Assembly: GCF_003946885.1 (NCBI RefSeq)
Contig: NZ_RWKQ01000009.1
Location: 37,553 to 101,552 of the forward strand
Direction of reading: 5' to 3'
DNA from: Specibacter cremeus
GTDB taxonomy: Bacteria; Actinomycetota; Actinomycetes; Actinomycetales; Micrococcaceae
DNA: 64,000 bases
Made by a program: the position numbers and the translations under genes. Of this stretch, positions 15,849 to 27,229 are shown in pieces. Positions within the stretch are counted from its first letter, which is position 1. Every line of letters starts with the position of its first letter. The notes under the pieces were generated by a model that ran no database searches, was not told where the DNA came from, and was given only the letters and a program-made list of their open reading frames with translations.

Positions 15849-18188
15849 ATGCCTGAACTATTGCTCACTGCCGAGCCTGCGATGGCCGCACCGGACGGGG
15901 CCGCACCGGCAGCGGCGCGTAGGAACCAATGGGGTTCCGAACGGCGCTCGGAACCCCTGTCGATCGTGCACCCGAGACCTTCGGAGCGGAAAATCACGCT
16001 GGGGCGGCTCGGAATCGCCGTCACCATCGCGGCCTGGATTGCCTACATTATCTCCACGGTGCTCAAGCAGTTGGCCGACAACCCCAATTCCGGCTTTCGG
16101 TTCCGGTTTGAAACCGCTTCCTACGTCACCGTCGTAACATTCCTGACTTTCTCGGCGTTGATGTATCTTGTGGCCCGACAGGGCGCAATGTATCGATTCC
16201 GGGACCACCGGCGGGTGCCCCGCGGCGAACTGGACCGGCACTTTGCCGAGTACGGGGAAGCCGTCACGGTCTTGGTCCCGTCGTACGCCGAGGAGCCAAA
16301 CGTCGTGCGAGCCACGTTGTGGTCGGCGGCGCTGCAGGAATTCCCGGACCTGTCGCTCGTGCTGTTGGTGGACGACCCGCCGAACCCGTCGGAGCCGGAC
16401 ACCGCCGCCCGCCTGGCCGCAACCCGCGCGCTGGCCGGCGATATTGCCGACGCCCTGGCCGCCCCGGCGGCGCGCGCCAACGCCGCCCTCGACGCGTTTC
16501 GCCGGCGGAGTACGCCCCGGTCCACCCCCGGCACCGCGGACCTCGTCCAGCTCATCGACGAGTATGAGGCCGCCGCCGGCTGGCTGGAGGCCATGGCCGA
16601 GGCCGAGCGGGTCGAGGACCACGTGGACGAATTCTTCGTGGACCTGGTCATCATGGGGCTGGCCCGGGAACTGCGGCTGGTCCTGCTGGCGCTGAGGTCA
16701 GCCCTGGCCCAGGACGAGGTCCCAGACCATGCCCGACTGGGCCAGCTCTATGCCCGGCTGACCTGGATCTTCAATGTCAAGACCAGGACATTCGAGCGGA
16801 AGAAGTACGCCGGCCTGTCGCATGAGGCCAACAAGGCCATGAACCTCAACGCCTACATCTCGCTCATGGGGCGGCGTTGGCGTCCCGAGGACACCGCTGG
16901 ATCCGTTGTGCTCCGCCCCGTGGACGAGCCCGGGGACGCGGCCGAAACGGACCTCGACATCCCGGACAGCGCCTACCTGCTGACGCTGGACGCCGATTCG
17001 CTGCTGCTGCGCGACTATTGCCTGCGGCTGGTCTACTTCCTCGAATCCTCCGGGAACGAGCGGGTCGCGGTCACCCAGACCCCGTATTCCTCGTTCCGGG
17101 GCGCCCCGACCCGGATCGAACGCGTCGCCGGCGCCACGACCGACATCCAACATATCCTGCACCAGGGCATGACGTACTACGGTGCCACGTTCTGGGTCGG
17201 CGCCAACGCGGTCATCCGGAAGCGGGCCCTCGAGGACATCGTCGAGGTCGAGACGGTCGGCGGATTCGAGATCCGCACCTACATCCAGGACCGCACGGTC
17301 ATCGAGGACACCGAGTCCAGCATTGACCTGGGCACCCACGGCTGGACACTGTCGAACTACCCCGAACGGCTCAGCTACAGTGCCACACCGCCCGATTTCG
17401 GCGCCCTGGTGGTGCAGCGCCGGCGCTGGGCGAACGGCGGGCTGCTGATCCTGCCGAAGCTGTGGACGCAGCTGCGCACCCGCCACCACTTGCGCCAGCG
17501 GATCCCCGGGCGCGAAGTGCTGCTTCGCGTGAACTACATGGCGTCCATCGCCTGGGCCAGTTTCGGATTGCTGTTCCTGTTGGCCTACCCGTACGACAGC
17601 CGTCTGCTCAGCCCGGTGGTCTTCCTGGCGGCGCTCCCCTATTTCCTGGCCATGGGCAGCGACCTGCGCGACTGCGGGCACCGTTTCAGCGACATCTTCC
17701 GCATCTATGGCTTCAACCTGGTGCTGCTGCCGGTGAACCTCGCCGGCGTGTTCAAGTCCCTCCAGCAGGCCTTCACCGGCGACAAGATCCCGTTCGTGCG
17801 CACGCCCAAGGTCAAGGACCGCACCGCGGCGCCGGCCGTCTATGTGCTGGTCCCCTACGCCATCGTCGCGTTCTCGCTGTTCACCATGTGGCGGGACGCG
17901 TCCCACGGCAACTGGGGGAACGTTGCCTTTGCCGGGCTCAACGCCGTCCTGGCGGCCGGCGCCATCCGGGCGTACGTGGGCATCCGGAACTCCGCCGTGG
18001 ACATCTTCCTCGGGGCCCTGAACTGGCTGTACGTGAAGCCGAGGGAACCGGCCCGGCAGTCCGCCGTCGTCGTTCCCAAGACACCGGACGAGGTCGACTG
18101 GCAGTCCATCCTCTACCACGGCGACCGCAGGCTCAATCGCGACCTGCGCGGCGGCAATGACCGCCGGCGCCGGGTGTCGGTGCGATGA
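15849..18188 (+). CDS. processive family 2 glycosyltransferase (cellulose-synthase-like membrane enzyme)
   Basis: A ~779-residue membrane glycosyltransferase with the D,D,D,QxxRW signature of processive beta-glycan synthases: Asp175/Asp176 (LLVDDPP), Asp381/Asp383 (LDADS), the acceptor-site motif IEDTE (486-489) and QRRRW at 523-527. Two membrane helices precede the catalytic domain (GIAVTIAAWIAYIISTV, VTVVTFLTFSALMYLV) and four or more follow it. A long insert (residues ~180-300) separates the first motifs. There is no PilZ domain, so any c-di-GMP control would need another protein. The start is not certain: the ATG at 15849 has a G-run only 2 nt away, and 15789 and 15879 are alternatives. 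The gene overlaps the next by 4 bp. The polymer is unknown. Confidence 0.9.
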   Translation: MPELLLTAEPAMAAPDGAAPAAARRNQWGSERRSEPLSIVHPRPSERKITLGRLGIAVTIAAWIAYIISTVLKQLADNPNSGFRFRFETASYVTVVTFLTFSALMYLVARQGAMYRFRDHRRVPRGELDRHFAEYGEAVTVLVPSYAEEPNVVRATLWSAALQEFPDLSLVLLVDDPPNPSEPDTAARLAATRALAGDIADALAAPAARANAALDAFRRRSTPRSTPGTADLVQLIDEYEAAAGWLEAMAEAERVEDHVDEFFVDLVIMGLARELRLVLLALRSALAQDEVPDHARLGQLYARLTWIFNVKTRTFERKKYAGLSHEANKAMNLNAYISLMGRRWRPEDTAGSVVLRPVDEPGDAAETDLDIPDSAYLLTLDADSLLLRDYCLRLVYFLESSGNERVAVTQTPYSSFRGAPTRIERVAGATTDIQHILHQGMTYYGATFWVGANAVIRKRALEDIVEVETVGGFEIRTYIQDRTVIEDTESSIDLGTHGWTLSNYPERLSYSATPPDFGALVVQRRRWANGGLLILPKLWTQLRTRHHLRQRIPGREVLLRVNYMASIAWASFGLLFLLAYPYDSRLLSPVVFLAALPYFLAMGSDLRDCGHRFSDIFRIYGFNLVLLPVNLAGVFKSLQQAFTGDKIPFVRTPKVKDRTAAPAVYVLVPYAIVAFSLFTMWRDASHGNWGNVAFAGLNAVLAAGAIRAYVGIRNSAVDIFLGALNWLYVKPREPARQSAVVVPKTPDEVDWQSILYHGDRRLNRDLRGGNDRRRRVSVR

Positions 18189-18619
18189 CCACGGACACCT
18201 CCGCGGCGACATTGGCCCGGGACGACGCCTCGGGACCGGACACCGCCCTGGTCAGCGACGGCGGGATCCGGGTGTGGCTGGAGCCGCCGGGCATCCTGCG
18301 CGTCACCCTGCCCGAGAATGCCGCGGTCACCGGCGCCCACGCGGAGTCCGTGGCCGACCTGGTCCGGCAGCTCGCCGCGGACCGGCGGTATCCGCTGCTT
18401 CTTGACCTGACCGGGGCAACCTCGGTGAGCCGGGAGGCGCGAAAAGTGTATTGCCGCGCCGCGTCCGTCTGCGCCTACGCCCTGCTCGGGCACAGCCCGG
18501 TCGACCGGGTCCTGGCCCACTTCTTCCTGGGCACGGAGAGGCCAATGCTGCCGTCGAAGTTCTTCACCTCCGAGGCCGAGGCACTGGCCTGGCTGGAACG
18601 TCATGCCTGCCTCGACTGA
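18185..18619 (+). CDS. SpoIIAA/STAS-like domain protein
   Basis: A 144-residue soluble protein. Residues ~25-140 resemble SpoIIAA-like (STAS/SEC14-related) domains: a strand-helix pattern with LLLDLTGATSVSREARK, then VDRVLAHFFLGTERP and a C-terminal [14 protein letters not shown] helix. Such domains often bind partner proteins or lipids, and a family with this exact end is frequently encoded near signalling enzymes. The ATG overlaps the stop of the GT2 gene (ATGA), and its own end overlaps the GGDEF-EAL start by 17 bp, so the three genes are translationally coupled. An adaptor role between the GGDEF-EAL protein and the synthase is inference from position. Confidence 0.72.
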   Translation: MTTDTSAATLARDDASGPDTALVSDGGIRVWLEPPGILRVTLPENAAVTGAHAESVADLVRQLAADRRYPLLLDLTGATSVSREARKVYCRAASVCAYALLGHSPVDRVLAHFFLGTERPMLPSKFFTSEAEALAWLERHACLD

Positions 18620-20150
18620 CGCGCTGGACCCGCGGCTGGGACGCCTGGTGGAGGGCATTGTGCAGCTGGCCGGTGGGGACCTGACCACCCGGATCGAGCC
18701 GTCCCCCGCCAGGGACGACATCGACGCCGTCATCATCGGGTTCAACCTGATGGCCGAGGAACTGCGCGCCGCCAACGCCGAACTCGAAAGGCGGGTGGAA
18801 AACCGGACCGCGCTGCTCCAGCAGGCACACCACCAGATGGAACGCATGTCGCTGACGGATCCGTTGACGAACGTGTACAACCGGCGCGCGCTGGTGATGT
18901 CCCTGGACCGGGCGATAACCGATGCCGTGGAGACTGCGGAGCCGCCGGCCGTGCTCCTGCTTGACCTGGATTCGTTCAAGGGTGTCAATGACAGCCTGGG
19001 GCACGGTGCCGGGGACCTGGTGTTGAAGATCGTCGCCCAGCGCATCCTGCACGCCGTGCGCGAGGGTGACATCGTGGCACGGCTCGGCGGTGACGAATTC
19101 GCCGTCCTGCTGCCGGCCACCTCCACCGCCCAGGCCAGGGTCGTGGCCGCCCGCATCGTGGAGTCCCTCAGCCAGAGCGTGACGGTTGATGACCGGCGGT
19201 TCAATTTCGGCGCCAGCGTCGGCATCGCGAGCCCCGAGGGAACGGACTCCGCCGAGTACCTGCTGGTCAAGGCGGATACGGCCATGTACGCCGCCAAGCG
19301 TGATGAGAATTCGAGCATCATGGCGTTCGACCCGGTCCTGCTGTATGCCCGCCAACGGCGCAGCCAGCTGGTCTCGGAGCTGCGCTCGGCAATCGACGCC
19401 GGCCAGCTGGTGCTCCACTACCAGCCCGTCGTCGAATTGGCCACCGGCCGGATCGAGGGTGTGGAGGCGCTGGTCCGGTGGAATCACCCGACGCGCGGCC
19501 TGCTCATGCCCGACGACTTCATCCCGTTGGCCGAGGAATCCGGGTCCATCGTCGACCTGGACGGTTGGGTGCTGCGTGCGGGCCTCGCCCAGCTGCGCCA
19601 ATGGCAGACCACGCTGGAGTTGGACGATCGCTTCACCTTGCGGGTGAACATCTCGGCCGCGGAGCTCCAGCGGCTGGAGTTCGTCGACGACGTCCGCGCG
19701 GCCCTGGCGGCGGCGACCGTGGATCCGGCACACCTGGTGCTGGAGTTGACGGAGTCGAAACTGGTGACCGGCACCGACCTGGAACAGTACTCGCTGCGCG
19801 GTCTGCGCAACCTGGGTGTGGGACTGGACATCGACGACTTCGGCACGGGCTATTCGTCGCTCGCGTACCTGCGGAACCTGCCCATGGACGTCGTCAAGGT
19901 GGACCGGTCGCTGATCGGGGACGTGGCCACGGACGCCCGCCAGCAGCGATTCGTCGTGGCCTTGCTCGAGTTGATTCGCGCGTGCGGGATGGAGGCCGTC
20001 TTCGAGGGGGTGGAGACCCGGGACCAGGCGGAGATGTTGCGGAGCCTGGGCTGCACCAACGGCCAGGGGTTTTATTTCGGCCGGCCGGTCCCCGCCGGAG
20101 AGATCGAGGCGGTGCTGGCCGGCGCCGGCGGCCACCACCCGGTAAACTGA
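18603..20150 (+). CDS. GGDEF-EAL protein (c-di-GMP synthesis and breakdown)
   Basis: A 515-residue cytoplasmic protein. Residues ~10-55 are HAMP-like, followed by a short coiled coil ([20 protein letters not shown]). A GGDEF domain (LGGDEF, motif at 162-166) and an EAL domain (VEALVRW, motif at 288-290) come next. The EAL catalytic set looks complete: [21 protein letters not shown] and QGFYFGRP. Both diguanylate cyclase and phosphodiesterase activities are therefore possible. There are no membrane helices despite the HAMP-like start. It is the third gene of a coupled set with the GT2 synthase and the SpoIIAA-like protein, which suggests local c-di-GMP control of polymer synthesis. The net direction of activity cannot be read from sequence. 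Confidence 0.93.
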   Translation: MPASTDALDPRLGRLVEGIVQLAGGDLTTRIEPSPARDDIDAVIIGFNLMAEELRAANAELERRVENRTALLQQAHHQMERMSLTDPLTNVYNRRALVMSLDRAITDAVETAEPPAVLLLDLDSFKGVNDSLGHGAGDLVLKIVAQRILHAVREGDIVARLGGDEFAVLLPATSTAQARVVAARIVESLSQSVTVDDRRFNFGASVGIASPEGTDSAEYLLVKADTAMYAAKRDENSSIMAFDPVLLYARQRRSQLVSELRSAIDAGQLVLHYQPVVELATGRIEGVEALVRWNHPTRGLLMPDDFIPLAEESGSIVDLDGWVLRAGLAQLRQWQTTLELDDRFTLRVNISAAELQRLEFVDDVRAALAAATVDPAHLVLELTESKLVTGTDLEQYSLRGLRNLGVGLDIDDFGTGYSSLAYLRNLPMDVVKVDRSLIGDVATDARQQRFVVALLELIRACGMEAVFEGVETRDQAEMLRSLGCTNGQGFYFGRPVPAGEIEAVLAGAGGHHPVN

Positions 20151-20214
20151 ACCCAGGTGCGCCGGGAAGTCTGGTCGGCAAGTATATTTTCCGTACCCGC
20201 GAAACTGGAGACCC
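20151..20214 (+). promoter_or_regulatory. structured leader before nhaA (candidate)
   Basis: The 64-bp gap contains GCGCCGGGAAGTCTGGTCGG, where GCCG (20161-20164) can pair with CGGC (20176-20179) around an 11-nt loop. From memory, a CCGGGAAGTCTGGTCGG-like block recurs before actinobacterial nhaA genes, so this may be part of a regulatory RNA; I cannot name a class. CGAAACTGGAG supplies the ribosome-binding site 6 nt before the ATG. Confidence 0.4.
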
Positions 20215-21492
20215 ATGAAGCGCATCGAACGTCCCCACACCCTGCAACGCGGCAGCTACCCCGAATTCGTGCGCATCAGCGCCATCCTCCGCTCCGAGAC
20301 CGTGGGCGGGGCCCTGCTGCTGGCGGCCACCGTCATCGCCCTGGCCTGGGCCAACTCGCCATGGTCGGCCGGGTACTTCTCGCTGCGGGACGCGACGATC
20401 GGGCCGGCCGCCCTGCATCTGGACCTGAGCCTTGGCACGTGGGCCGCCGACGGGCTGCTGGCCATCTTCTTCTTCGTCGCCGGGCTGGAGCTCAAGCGCG
20501 AATTCGTGGCCGGCGACCTGCGCAGCCCGGCCCGCGCGATCGTCCCGATCGCGGCGGCCGTTGGCGGGGTGGCCGTCCCGGCGCTGGTCTTCACGCTGGT
20601 CAACCTCACCGCCGGGCCGGGGGTGCTGCGCGGCTGGGCCATTCCGACGGCCACCGACATCGCCTTCGCGCTGGCCGTGCTGGCCGTGATCAGCACCCAC
20701 CTGCCCGGGGCGTTGCGCACGTTCCTGCTCACGCTGGCCGTCGTGGACGACCTGCTCGCGATCGCCATCATCGCCGTGTTCTACCCGGGTGAGATGCACC
20801 TGCAATACCTGGCCCTCGCGCTCGCGCCGTTGGCGGCGTTCACCTGGCTGGTGCAGCGGCGGGTGCGCAGCTGGTACCTGCTGCTGCCGCTGGCGTTCGC
20901 CGCGTGGGCCCTGGTGCACGCCTCGGGCATCCACGCGACGGTGGCCGGGGTGCTGCTGGGCTTTGCCGTGCCGGTGCTGCGGTCGGCCCGCGGTGGCGGC
21001 CCCGGTGCCGGTCCCGGCCTTGCCGAACACTTCGAGCACCGCTTCCGGCCCTTGTCGGCCGGGGTGGCGGTGCCGCTGTTCGCGTTCTTCTCGGCGGGCG
21101 TGGCGGTGGGCGGTGCGGCGGGGCTGCGTTCGGCCCTGTCCGATTCGGTGGCCCTGGGCATCGTGGCTGCGCTCGTGGCGGGCAAGTTCGTCGGCGTGCT
21201 CGGCGCCACGTACGTCGTGACGAAGTCGACGCGAGCGTCACTGGCCGCCGGCCTGGCCTGGATCGACGTCGCCGGGTTGGCCCTGTTGGCCGGCGTCGGG
21301 TTCACCGTGTCGCTGCTCATCAGCGAGCTCGCGTTCGGTCACGACAGTCCGCACACCGACCATGCGAAGGTGGCCATCCTGGCCGGGTCGTTGATTTCCG
21401 CGCTGCTGGCGGCCGTCGTGCTGCGCGCCCGCAACCGGCACTACCGCCGGATTGAAGCACTGGAACGGGCCGACGACGGCGGCGTGCCGTGA
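20215..21492 (+). CDS. nhaA: Na+/H+ antiporter NhaA
   Basis: A 425-residue NhaA-type antiporter, which uses the proton gradient to export sodium and regulate internal pH. Family motifs include [13 protein letters not shown] (TM2 region), [15 protein letters not shown] and the paired aspartates in [14 protein letters not shown] that carry the ions. About twelve hydrophobic segments are visible, and the length is normal. The ATG at 20215 has GGAG upstream. The stop codon overlaps the GTG start of the next gene (vanZ-like) by 4 bp, so the two are co-translated. Confidence 0.95.
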   Translation: MKRIERPHTLQRGSYPEFVRISAILRSETVGGALLLAATVIALAWANSPWSAGYFSLRDATIGPAALHLDLSLGTWAADGLLAIFFFVAGLELKREFVAGDLRSPARAIVPIAAAVGGVAVPALVFTLVNLTAGPGVLRGWAIPTATDIAFALAVLAVISTHLPGALRTFLLTLAVVDDLLAIAIIAVFYPGEMHLQYLALALAPLAAFTWLVQRRVRSWYLLLPLAFAAWALVHASGIHATVAGVLLGFAVPVLRSARGGGPGAGPGLAEHFEHRFRPLSAGVAVPLFAFFSAGVAVGGAAGLRSALSDSVALGIVAALVAGKFVGVLGATYVVTKSTRASLAAGLAWIDVAGLALLAGVGFTVSLLISELAFGHDSPHTDHAKVAILAGSLISALLAAVVLRARNRHYRRIEALERADDGGVP

Positions 21493-21914
21493 GCACATCC
21501 GCGCGCCGAGTGGTCCTTGTCCTGGCCGTGCTGTATCTCGTGGCCCTGGCCGGCATCGCCTTTTGGCCCTCCCCCGTCGACAGACCAATCGACGGGGCGC
21601 TGATGCGCGTCCTGGACTGGCTGCATGGCTACGGCCTGCCGGCGTGGTTCATCGGTTACCGCAAGGTGGAGTTCGCCGCGAACATCGTTCTGTTCATCCC
21701 GTTCGGCATGCTGGCCACGCTGCTGCTGCCGGCCCGGCGCTGGTGGTTGGCCGTGGTGGCCGCCGCCGCCGTGTCCGGCGGCATCGAGACCACGCAGGGG
21801 CTGTTGCTGCCGGCACGGGTCGCCAGCTGGAGCGACCTCGTGGCGAACACGTCCGGTGCGCTGGCCGGCGCCGCGGCCATGGCGCTCATGCTGGCCCGGC
21901 TGCGCCGGGTCTGA
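21489..21914 (+). CDS. VanZ-like family membrane protein
   Basis: A 141-residue membrane protein with four hydrophobic helices. It shows the VanZ-family pattern: a conserved N-rich helix [17 protein letters not shown], then [32 protein letters not shown], in which the Glu...Gln, Arg, Asp and Asn positions match the family. VanZ confers low-level teicoplanin resistance in enterococci, but most family members have no known function. The start is GTG, overlapping the nhaA stop. An interspersed repeat begins at its stop codon. Confidence 0.85.
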   Translation: MSTSARRVVLVLAVLYLVALAGIAFWPSPVDRPIDGALMRVLDWLHGYGLPAWFIGYRKVEFAANIVLFIPFGMLATLLLPARRWWLAVVAAAAVSGGIETTQGLLLPARVASWSDLVANTSGALAGAAAMALMLARLRRV

Positions 21915-22002
21915 CAAGCTCGACCGCCGCCGGCGATTGAGCCCGTCGAAATCCCGGGTCTCGACGAGTTCGACCACCGGTGATTGAGCCTGTCGAAATC
22001 AC
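21912..22002. repeat. interspersed repeat, copies between vanZ-like and sufU
   Basis: An inverted half-unit (TGACAAGCTCGACC), a forward one (GCGATTGAGCCCGTCGAAATC), an inverted one (TCTCGACGAGTTCGACC) and a forward one (GGTGATTGAGCCTGTCGAA) follow one another. They fill the gap between convergent genes, with the first on the vanZ-like stop codon and the last reaching the sufU stop codon. Confidence 0.8.
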
Positions 22003-22487
22003 ACGGCCTGCCTGAGCGCGTCCTCGGCCGCCACCCAGGCGAGCATGGCGCACTTGACCCGGGCGGGGAACTTGGCGACGCCGGACAGCGCCGCGGCGTC
22101 CCCCAACACGTCCTCGTCGCCGACCACGGCGCCCCGCGACCGCATGACCACGCGGAACTGCTCGATCAACCCGGCCAGCTCCTCCGGCGTCATGCCGACG
22201 GCCAGTTCCGCCAGGATGGACGCCGAGGCCATCGAGATCGAGCAGCCGTCCCCCGACCACAGCAGCTCGCCCACCCGGGCACTTGCGGGCGTGCCGCCGT
22301 CGTCCGCGTTTTCCACCACGAGCCGCAACGTGATCTCGTCGCCGCAGACCGGGTTGAGCTGGTGGCACTGGCCGGTGCCGGCGGGCAGGTGGACGGCGGC
22401 CGCCTGGTCGTCGGTCAGCGTGGCGCCGTGCCGGGCCTTCGCCTGTTCCAGGATGATCTGCTGGTACAGCGAATCCAGGGCGCTCAC
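21999..22487 (-). CDS. sufU: SufU-type iron-sulfur assembly protein
   Basis: A 162-residue SufU-type zinc protein that accepts sulfur from SufS during Fe-S cluster assembly in Gram-positive bacteria. Opening LDSLYQQIILEQAKARHG and the conserved cysteines in NPVCGDEI, GDGCSISMASASIL and VKCAMLAW are present; the third is the usual C-terminal ligand. The GTG start at 22487 immediately follows the sufS stop codon, so the two are one operon, matching their known partnership. The 3' end runs into an interspersed repeat. Confidence 0.93.
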   Translation of the reverse strand: MSALDSLYQQIILEQAKARHGATLTDDQAAAVHLPAGTGQCHQLNPVCGDEITLRLVVENADDGGTPASARVGELLWSGDGCSISMASASILAELAVGMTPEELAGLIEQFRVVMRSRGAVVGDEDVLGDAAALSGVAKFPARVKCAMLAWVAAEDALRQAV

Positions 22488-23795
22488 CTAGGCCACCCCG
22501 AAGTAGCCGCGGACGCCGGCGACCGCGTCGAGGAACGCGTCGACGTCGTCGGTGGTGTTGTACAGGTAGGCGCTGGCACGGGTGGACGCGCTCAGCCCGA
22601 GCCGCCGGTGCAGCGGCTGGGCGCAGTGATGGCCCACCCGCACGGCGATGCCGGCCGCGTCGAGGAACTGGCCCACATCGTGGGCGTGCACGCCGGCCAC
22701 CTCGAACGCGGCCAGCCCGGCCCGTTCCACCCCGGCGGCCGGACCCAGCACGCGGATGCCGTCGATCGCCTCCAGCCCGGCGACCAGGCGCTGGCCCAGT
22801 TGCGCCTCCCAGGCGTGGATGCGGCCCATGCCCGTCTCGTGCAGGTAGCGTGCGGCGGCGGCGAGCGCCACGGCCTGGGAGATCGGCTGCGTGCCGGCCT
22901 CGAAACGCTGCGGTGAGGGCAGGTATTCGGCCCGCTCCAGCGTGACCGTGGTGATCATCGAGCCGCCGGCCAGGAACGGGGGCAGCGCGTCGAGCAGCTC
23001 CGCCCGCCCGTAGAGGGCCCCGATGCCGGTGGGGCCCAGCATCTTGTGCCCGGAGAACGCGGCGAAGTCGACGCCCAGGGCCTTCACGTCCAACGGCAGG
23101 TGCGGGGCCGACTGGCACGCGTCCAGCACGACGAACGCGCCGGCCGCATGCCCCAGCGCCGCCAGTTCGGCGACCGGGTTGATGACGCCCAGGACGTTGG
23201 AGACGTGTGTGAAGGCCAGGATCCTGGTTCGCGCGCCGATGATGGACGCCGCCGCGTCGAGGTCCAGGGTGCCGTCGTCGAGGATGGGAATGTGCCGCAG
23301 CGTCGCACCGGTGCGCCGGCACAATTCCTGCCACGGGATGAGGTTGGCGTGGTGTTCCATCTCGGTCACCACGATCTCGTCGCCGGGGCCCAGCGCGAAC
23401 TGCCGGGCATCCGCGCCGGTGTCGCCGACGCTGGCGTTCGAGAAGGCGTAGGCCAGCAGGTTCAGCCCGGCGGTGGCGTTGGCCGTCCAGACAAGTTCCC
23501 GGTCCGTGGCGCCGATGAACGCGGCCACCGTGGCGCGGGCGTCCTCGAACGCGTCGGTCGCGTCGACGGCCAGCGTGTGGGCGCCCCGGTGCACGGCGGA
23601 GTTGCGCTGCTCGTAGAACTCCTGCTCGGCCTCGAGCACGCAGGTCGGGTTCTGCGACGTGGCGCCGGAATCCAGGTACACGAGCGGGTGGCCGTTGACC
23701 CGTTGGCCGAGGATGGGGAAGTCATTGCGGATGCGGCGCACTTCGGCGTTCGTCAGCTCTGGGGTGTGGTCATGCGGGGCGGTAAGGGTCACCAC
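22488..23795 (-). CDS. sufS: group II cysteine desulfurase SufS
   Basis: A 435-residue PLP enzyme that takes sulfur from L-cysteine as a persulfide. Motifs: LVYLDSGATSQNP, EMEHHANLIPW, the PLP-binding lysine in FSGHKMLGPTGIG, AGTQPISQAVAL, and the catalytic cysteine in RVGHHCAQPLHRRLG. I chose the GTG at 23795 because AAGGAG lies 8 nt upstream and the protein then starts MVTLTAPHDH; a reading to 23840 adds 15 unconserved residues. It is directly followed by sufU without a gap. The other suf genes (BCD) are not in this window. Confidence 0.94.
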   Translation of the reverse strand: MVTLTAPHDHTPELTNAEVRRIRNDFPILGQRVNGHPLVYLDSGATSQNPTCVLEAEQEFYEQRNSAVHRGAHTLAVDATDAFEDARATVAAFIGATDRELVWTANATAGLNLLAYAFSNASVGDTGADARQFALGPGDEIVVTEMEHHANLIPWQELCRRTGATLRHIPILDDGTLDLDAAASIIGARTRILAFTHVSNVLGVINPVAELAALGHAAGAFVVLDACQSAPHLPLDVKALGVDFAAFSGHKMLGPTGIGALYGRAELLDALPPFLAGGSMITTVTLERAEYLPSPQRFEAGTQPISQAVALAAAARYLHETGMGRIHAWEAQLGQRLVAGLEAIDGIRVLGPAAGVERAGLAAFEVAGVHAHDVGQFLDAAGIAVRVGHHCAQPLHRRLGLSASTRASAYLYNTTDDVDAFLDAVAGVRGYFGVA

Positions 23796-23863
23796 GGTGC
23801 GCGCTCCTTGCAGGTTGCTTGCATGCTGTGCGCCGGGCATTAGGTCATGCCTGACTTCCCTAA

Positions 23864-25785
<1,922 letters not shown>

Positions 25786-25801
25786 GAAGGACGGATCGAG
25801 C

Positions 25802-27229
25802 ATGGAGTACGCCAAACCCCTGGCCGCCCACCGCACGGCGATCGACGGGCTGCTGCTCTTCGACGTGCCCGTGCACGGGGACAACCGCGGCTGGTTCAAG
25901 GAGAACTGGCAGCGGGAGAAGATGCTCGCCGCCGGGCTGGCCGATTTCGGGCCGGTGCAGAACAACATCTCCTTCAACGCCGCAACCGGCACCACCCGCG
26001 GCATCCACGCCGAACCGTGGGACAAGTACATCTCCGTGGCGACCGGCACGGTCTTCGGCGCCTGGGTCGACCTGCGCGAGGGCCCGGGCTTCGGCACCCT
26101 GGTCACCGCCGAATTGGACCCGGCCACCGCCGTGTTCGTCCCGGCCGGGGTCGGCAACGCGTTCCAAACCCTGGCCGACGGCACCGCCTACACGTACCTG
26201 GTCAACGCCCACTGGTCCCCGGACGCCGCGTACAGTTTCCTGAACCTGGCCGACCCCACCGTCAACGTGCCCTGGCCCATCCCGCTGGCGCACGCCGAGC
26301 TCTCCGAGAAGGACAAGAACCACCCGTTCCTGGCCGACGTCACCCCGGTGCGCGGGAAGAAGACCCTGGTGCTCGGGGCCGGCGGCCAGCTCGGCCGCGC
26401 CCTGGCCGACGCGTACGACGGCGACCCGCGGGTCGAGTTCGCCCCGCGCCGCACGCTGGACCTCGCCGGCCCGGACGCGTTCGACGCCATCGACTGGACC
26501 GGCTACGACACCGTCATCAACGCCGCCGCCTACACCTCCGTCGACGCCGCCGAGACCCCGGCGGGCCGGGCCGCGGCCTGGGCCGTGAACGCCACCGCCG
26601 TCGCCGCCCTGGCCCGGGCCTGCACCGCGCACCGCATCACCCTGGTGCATCTCTCCAGCGACTACGTCTTCGACGGCACCGTCCCCGTCCACGGCGAGGA
26701 CGAACCCCTCTCCCCGCTGGGCGTGTACGGCCAGGCGAAGGCCGCCGGCGACACCGCCGCGGCCACCGTGCCCCGGCACTACCTGGTCCGCACCTCCTGG
26801 GTCATCGGCGACGGCAACAACTTCGTCAAAACCATGGCCGGCCTGGCCGCCCGCGGCATCCGGCCCGCCGTGGTCAACGACCAGCACGGGCGGCTCACGT
26901 TCGCCACCGACCTCGCCCACGGCATCCGCCACCTGCTCGACGCGAACGCGCCATACGGCACCTACAACCTCACCAACGACGGCCCCGCCCAGACCTGGGC
27001 GGACATCGCCGCCGACGTCTACGAGCTCCTCGGCCACCCCCGCACGTCCGTCACCGGCACCAGCACCGCCGAGTACTTCGCCGGCAAACCCGACACCGCA
27101 CCCCGCCCCCGCCACAGCACCCTGGACCTGGCCAAGATCACCGCCACCGGGTTCGCGCCACCACCCGCCGCGCGCCGGCTCGCCGAGTACCTCGACTCAC
27201 TCAACCACAACGCAGGGACCGGCGCGTGA
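25802..27229 (+). CDS. rmlCD: bifunctional dTDP-4-keto-rhamnose 3,5-epimerase / reductase (RmlC-RmlD fusion)
   Basis: A 475-residue fusion. Residues ~1-185 are an RmlC-like cupin (DVPVHGDNRGWFKENWQ, NNISFNAATGTTRGIHAEPWDKYI, FVPAGVGNAFQTL). Residues ~190-475 are the RmlD reductase (LVLGAGGQLGRAL, YDTVINAAAYTSVDAAE, HLSSDYVFDG, YGQAKAAGD, VRTSWVIGDG). Together they complete dTDP-L-rhamnose. The active-site His and Asp regions of RmlC appear present. This fused form is known in related actinobacteria. The ATG at 25802 lies 16 nt after rmlB, and the stop overlaps the next gene's GTG start by 4 bp, so the operon continues into lhgO. Confidence 0.92.
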   Translation: MEYAKPLAAHRTAIDGLLLFDVPVHGDNRGWFKENWQREKMLAAGLADFGPVQNNISFNAATGTTRGIHAEPWDKYISVATGTVFGAWVDLREGPGFGTLVTAELDPATAVFVPAGVGNAFQTLADGTAYTYLVNAHWSPDAAYSFLNLADPTVNVPWPIPLAHAELSEKDKNHPFLADVTPVRGKKTLVLGAGGQLGRALADAYDGDPRVEFAPRRTLDLAGPDAFDAIDWTGYDTVINAAAYTSVDAAETPAGRAAAWAVNATAVAALARACTAHRITLVHLSSDYVFDGTVPVHGEDEPLSPLGVYGQAKAAGDTAAATVPRHYLVRTSWVIGDGNNFVKTMAGLAARGIRPAVVNDQHGRLTFATDLAHGIRHLLDANAPYGTYNLTNDGPAQTWADIAADVYELLGHPRTSVTGTSTAEYFAGKPDTAPRPRHSTLDLAKITATGFAPPPAARRLAEYLDSLNHNAGTGA

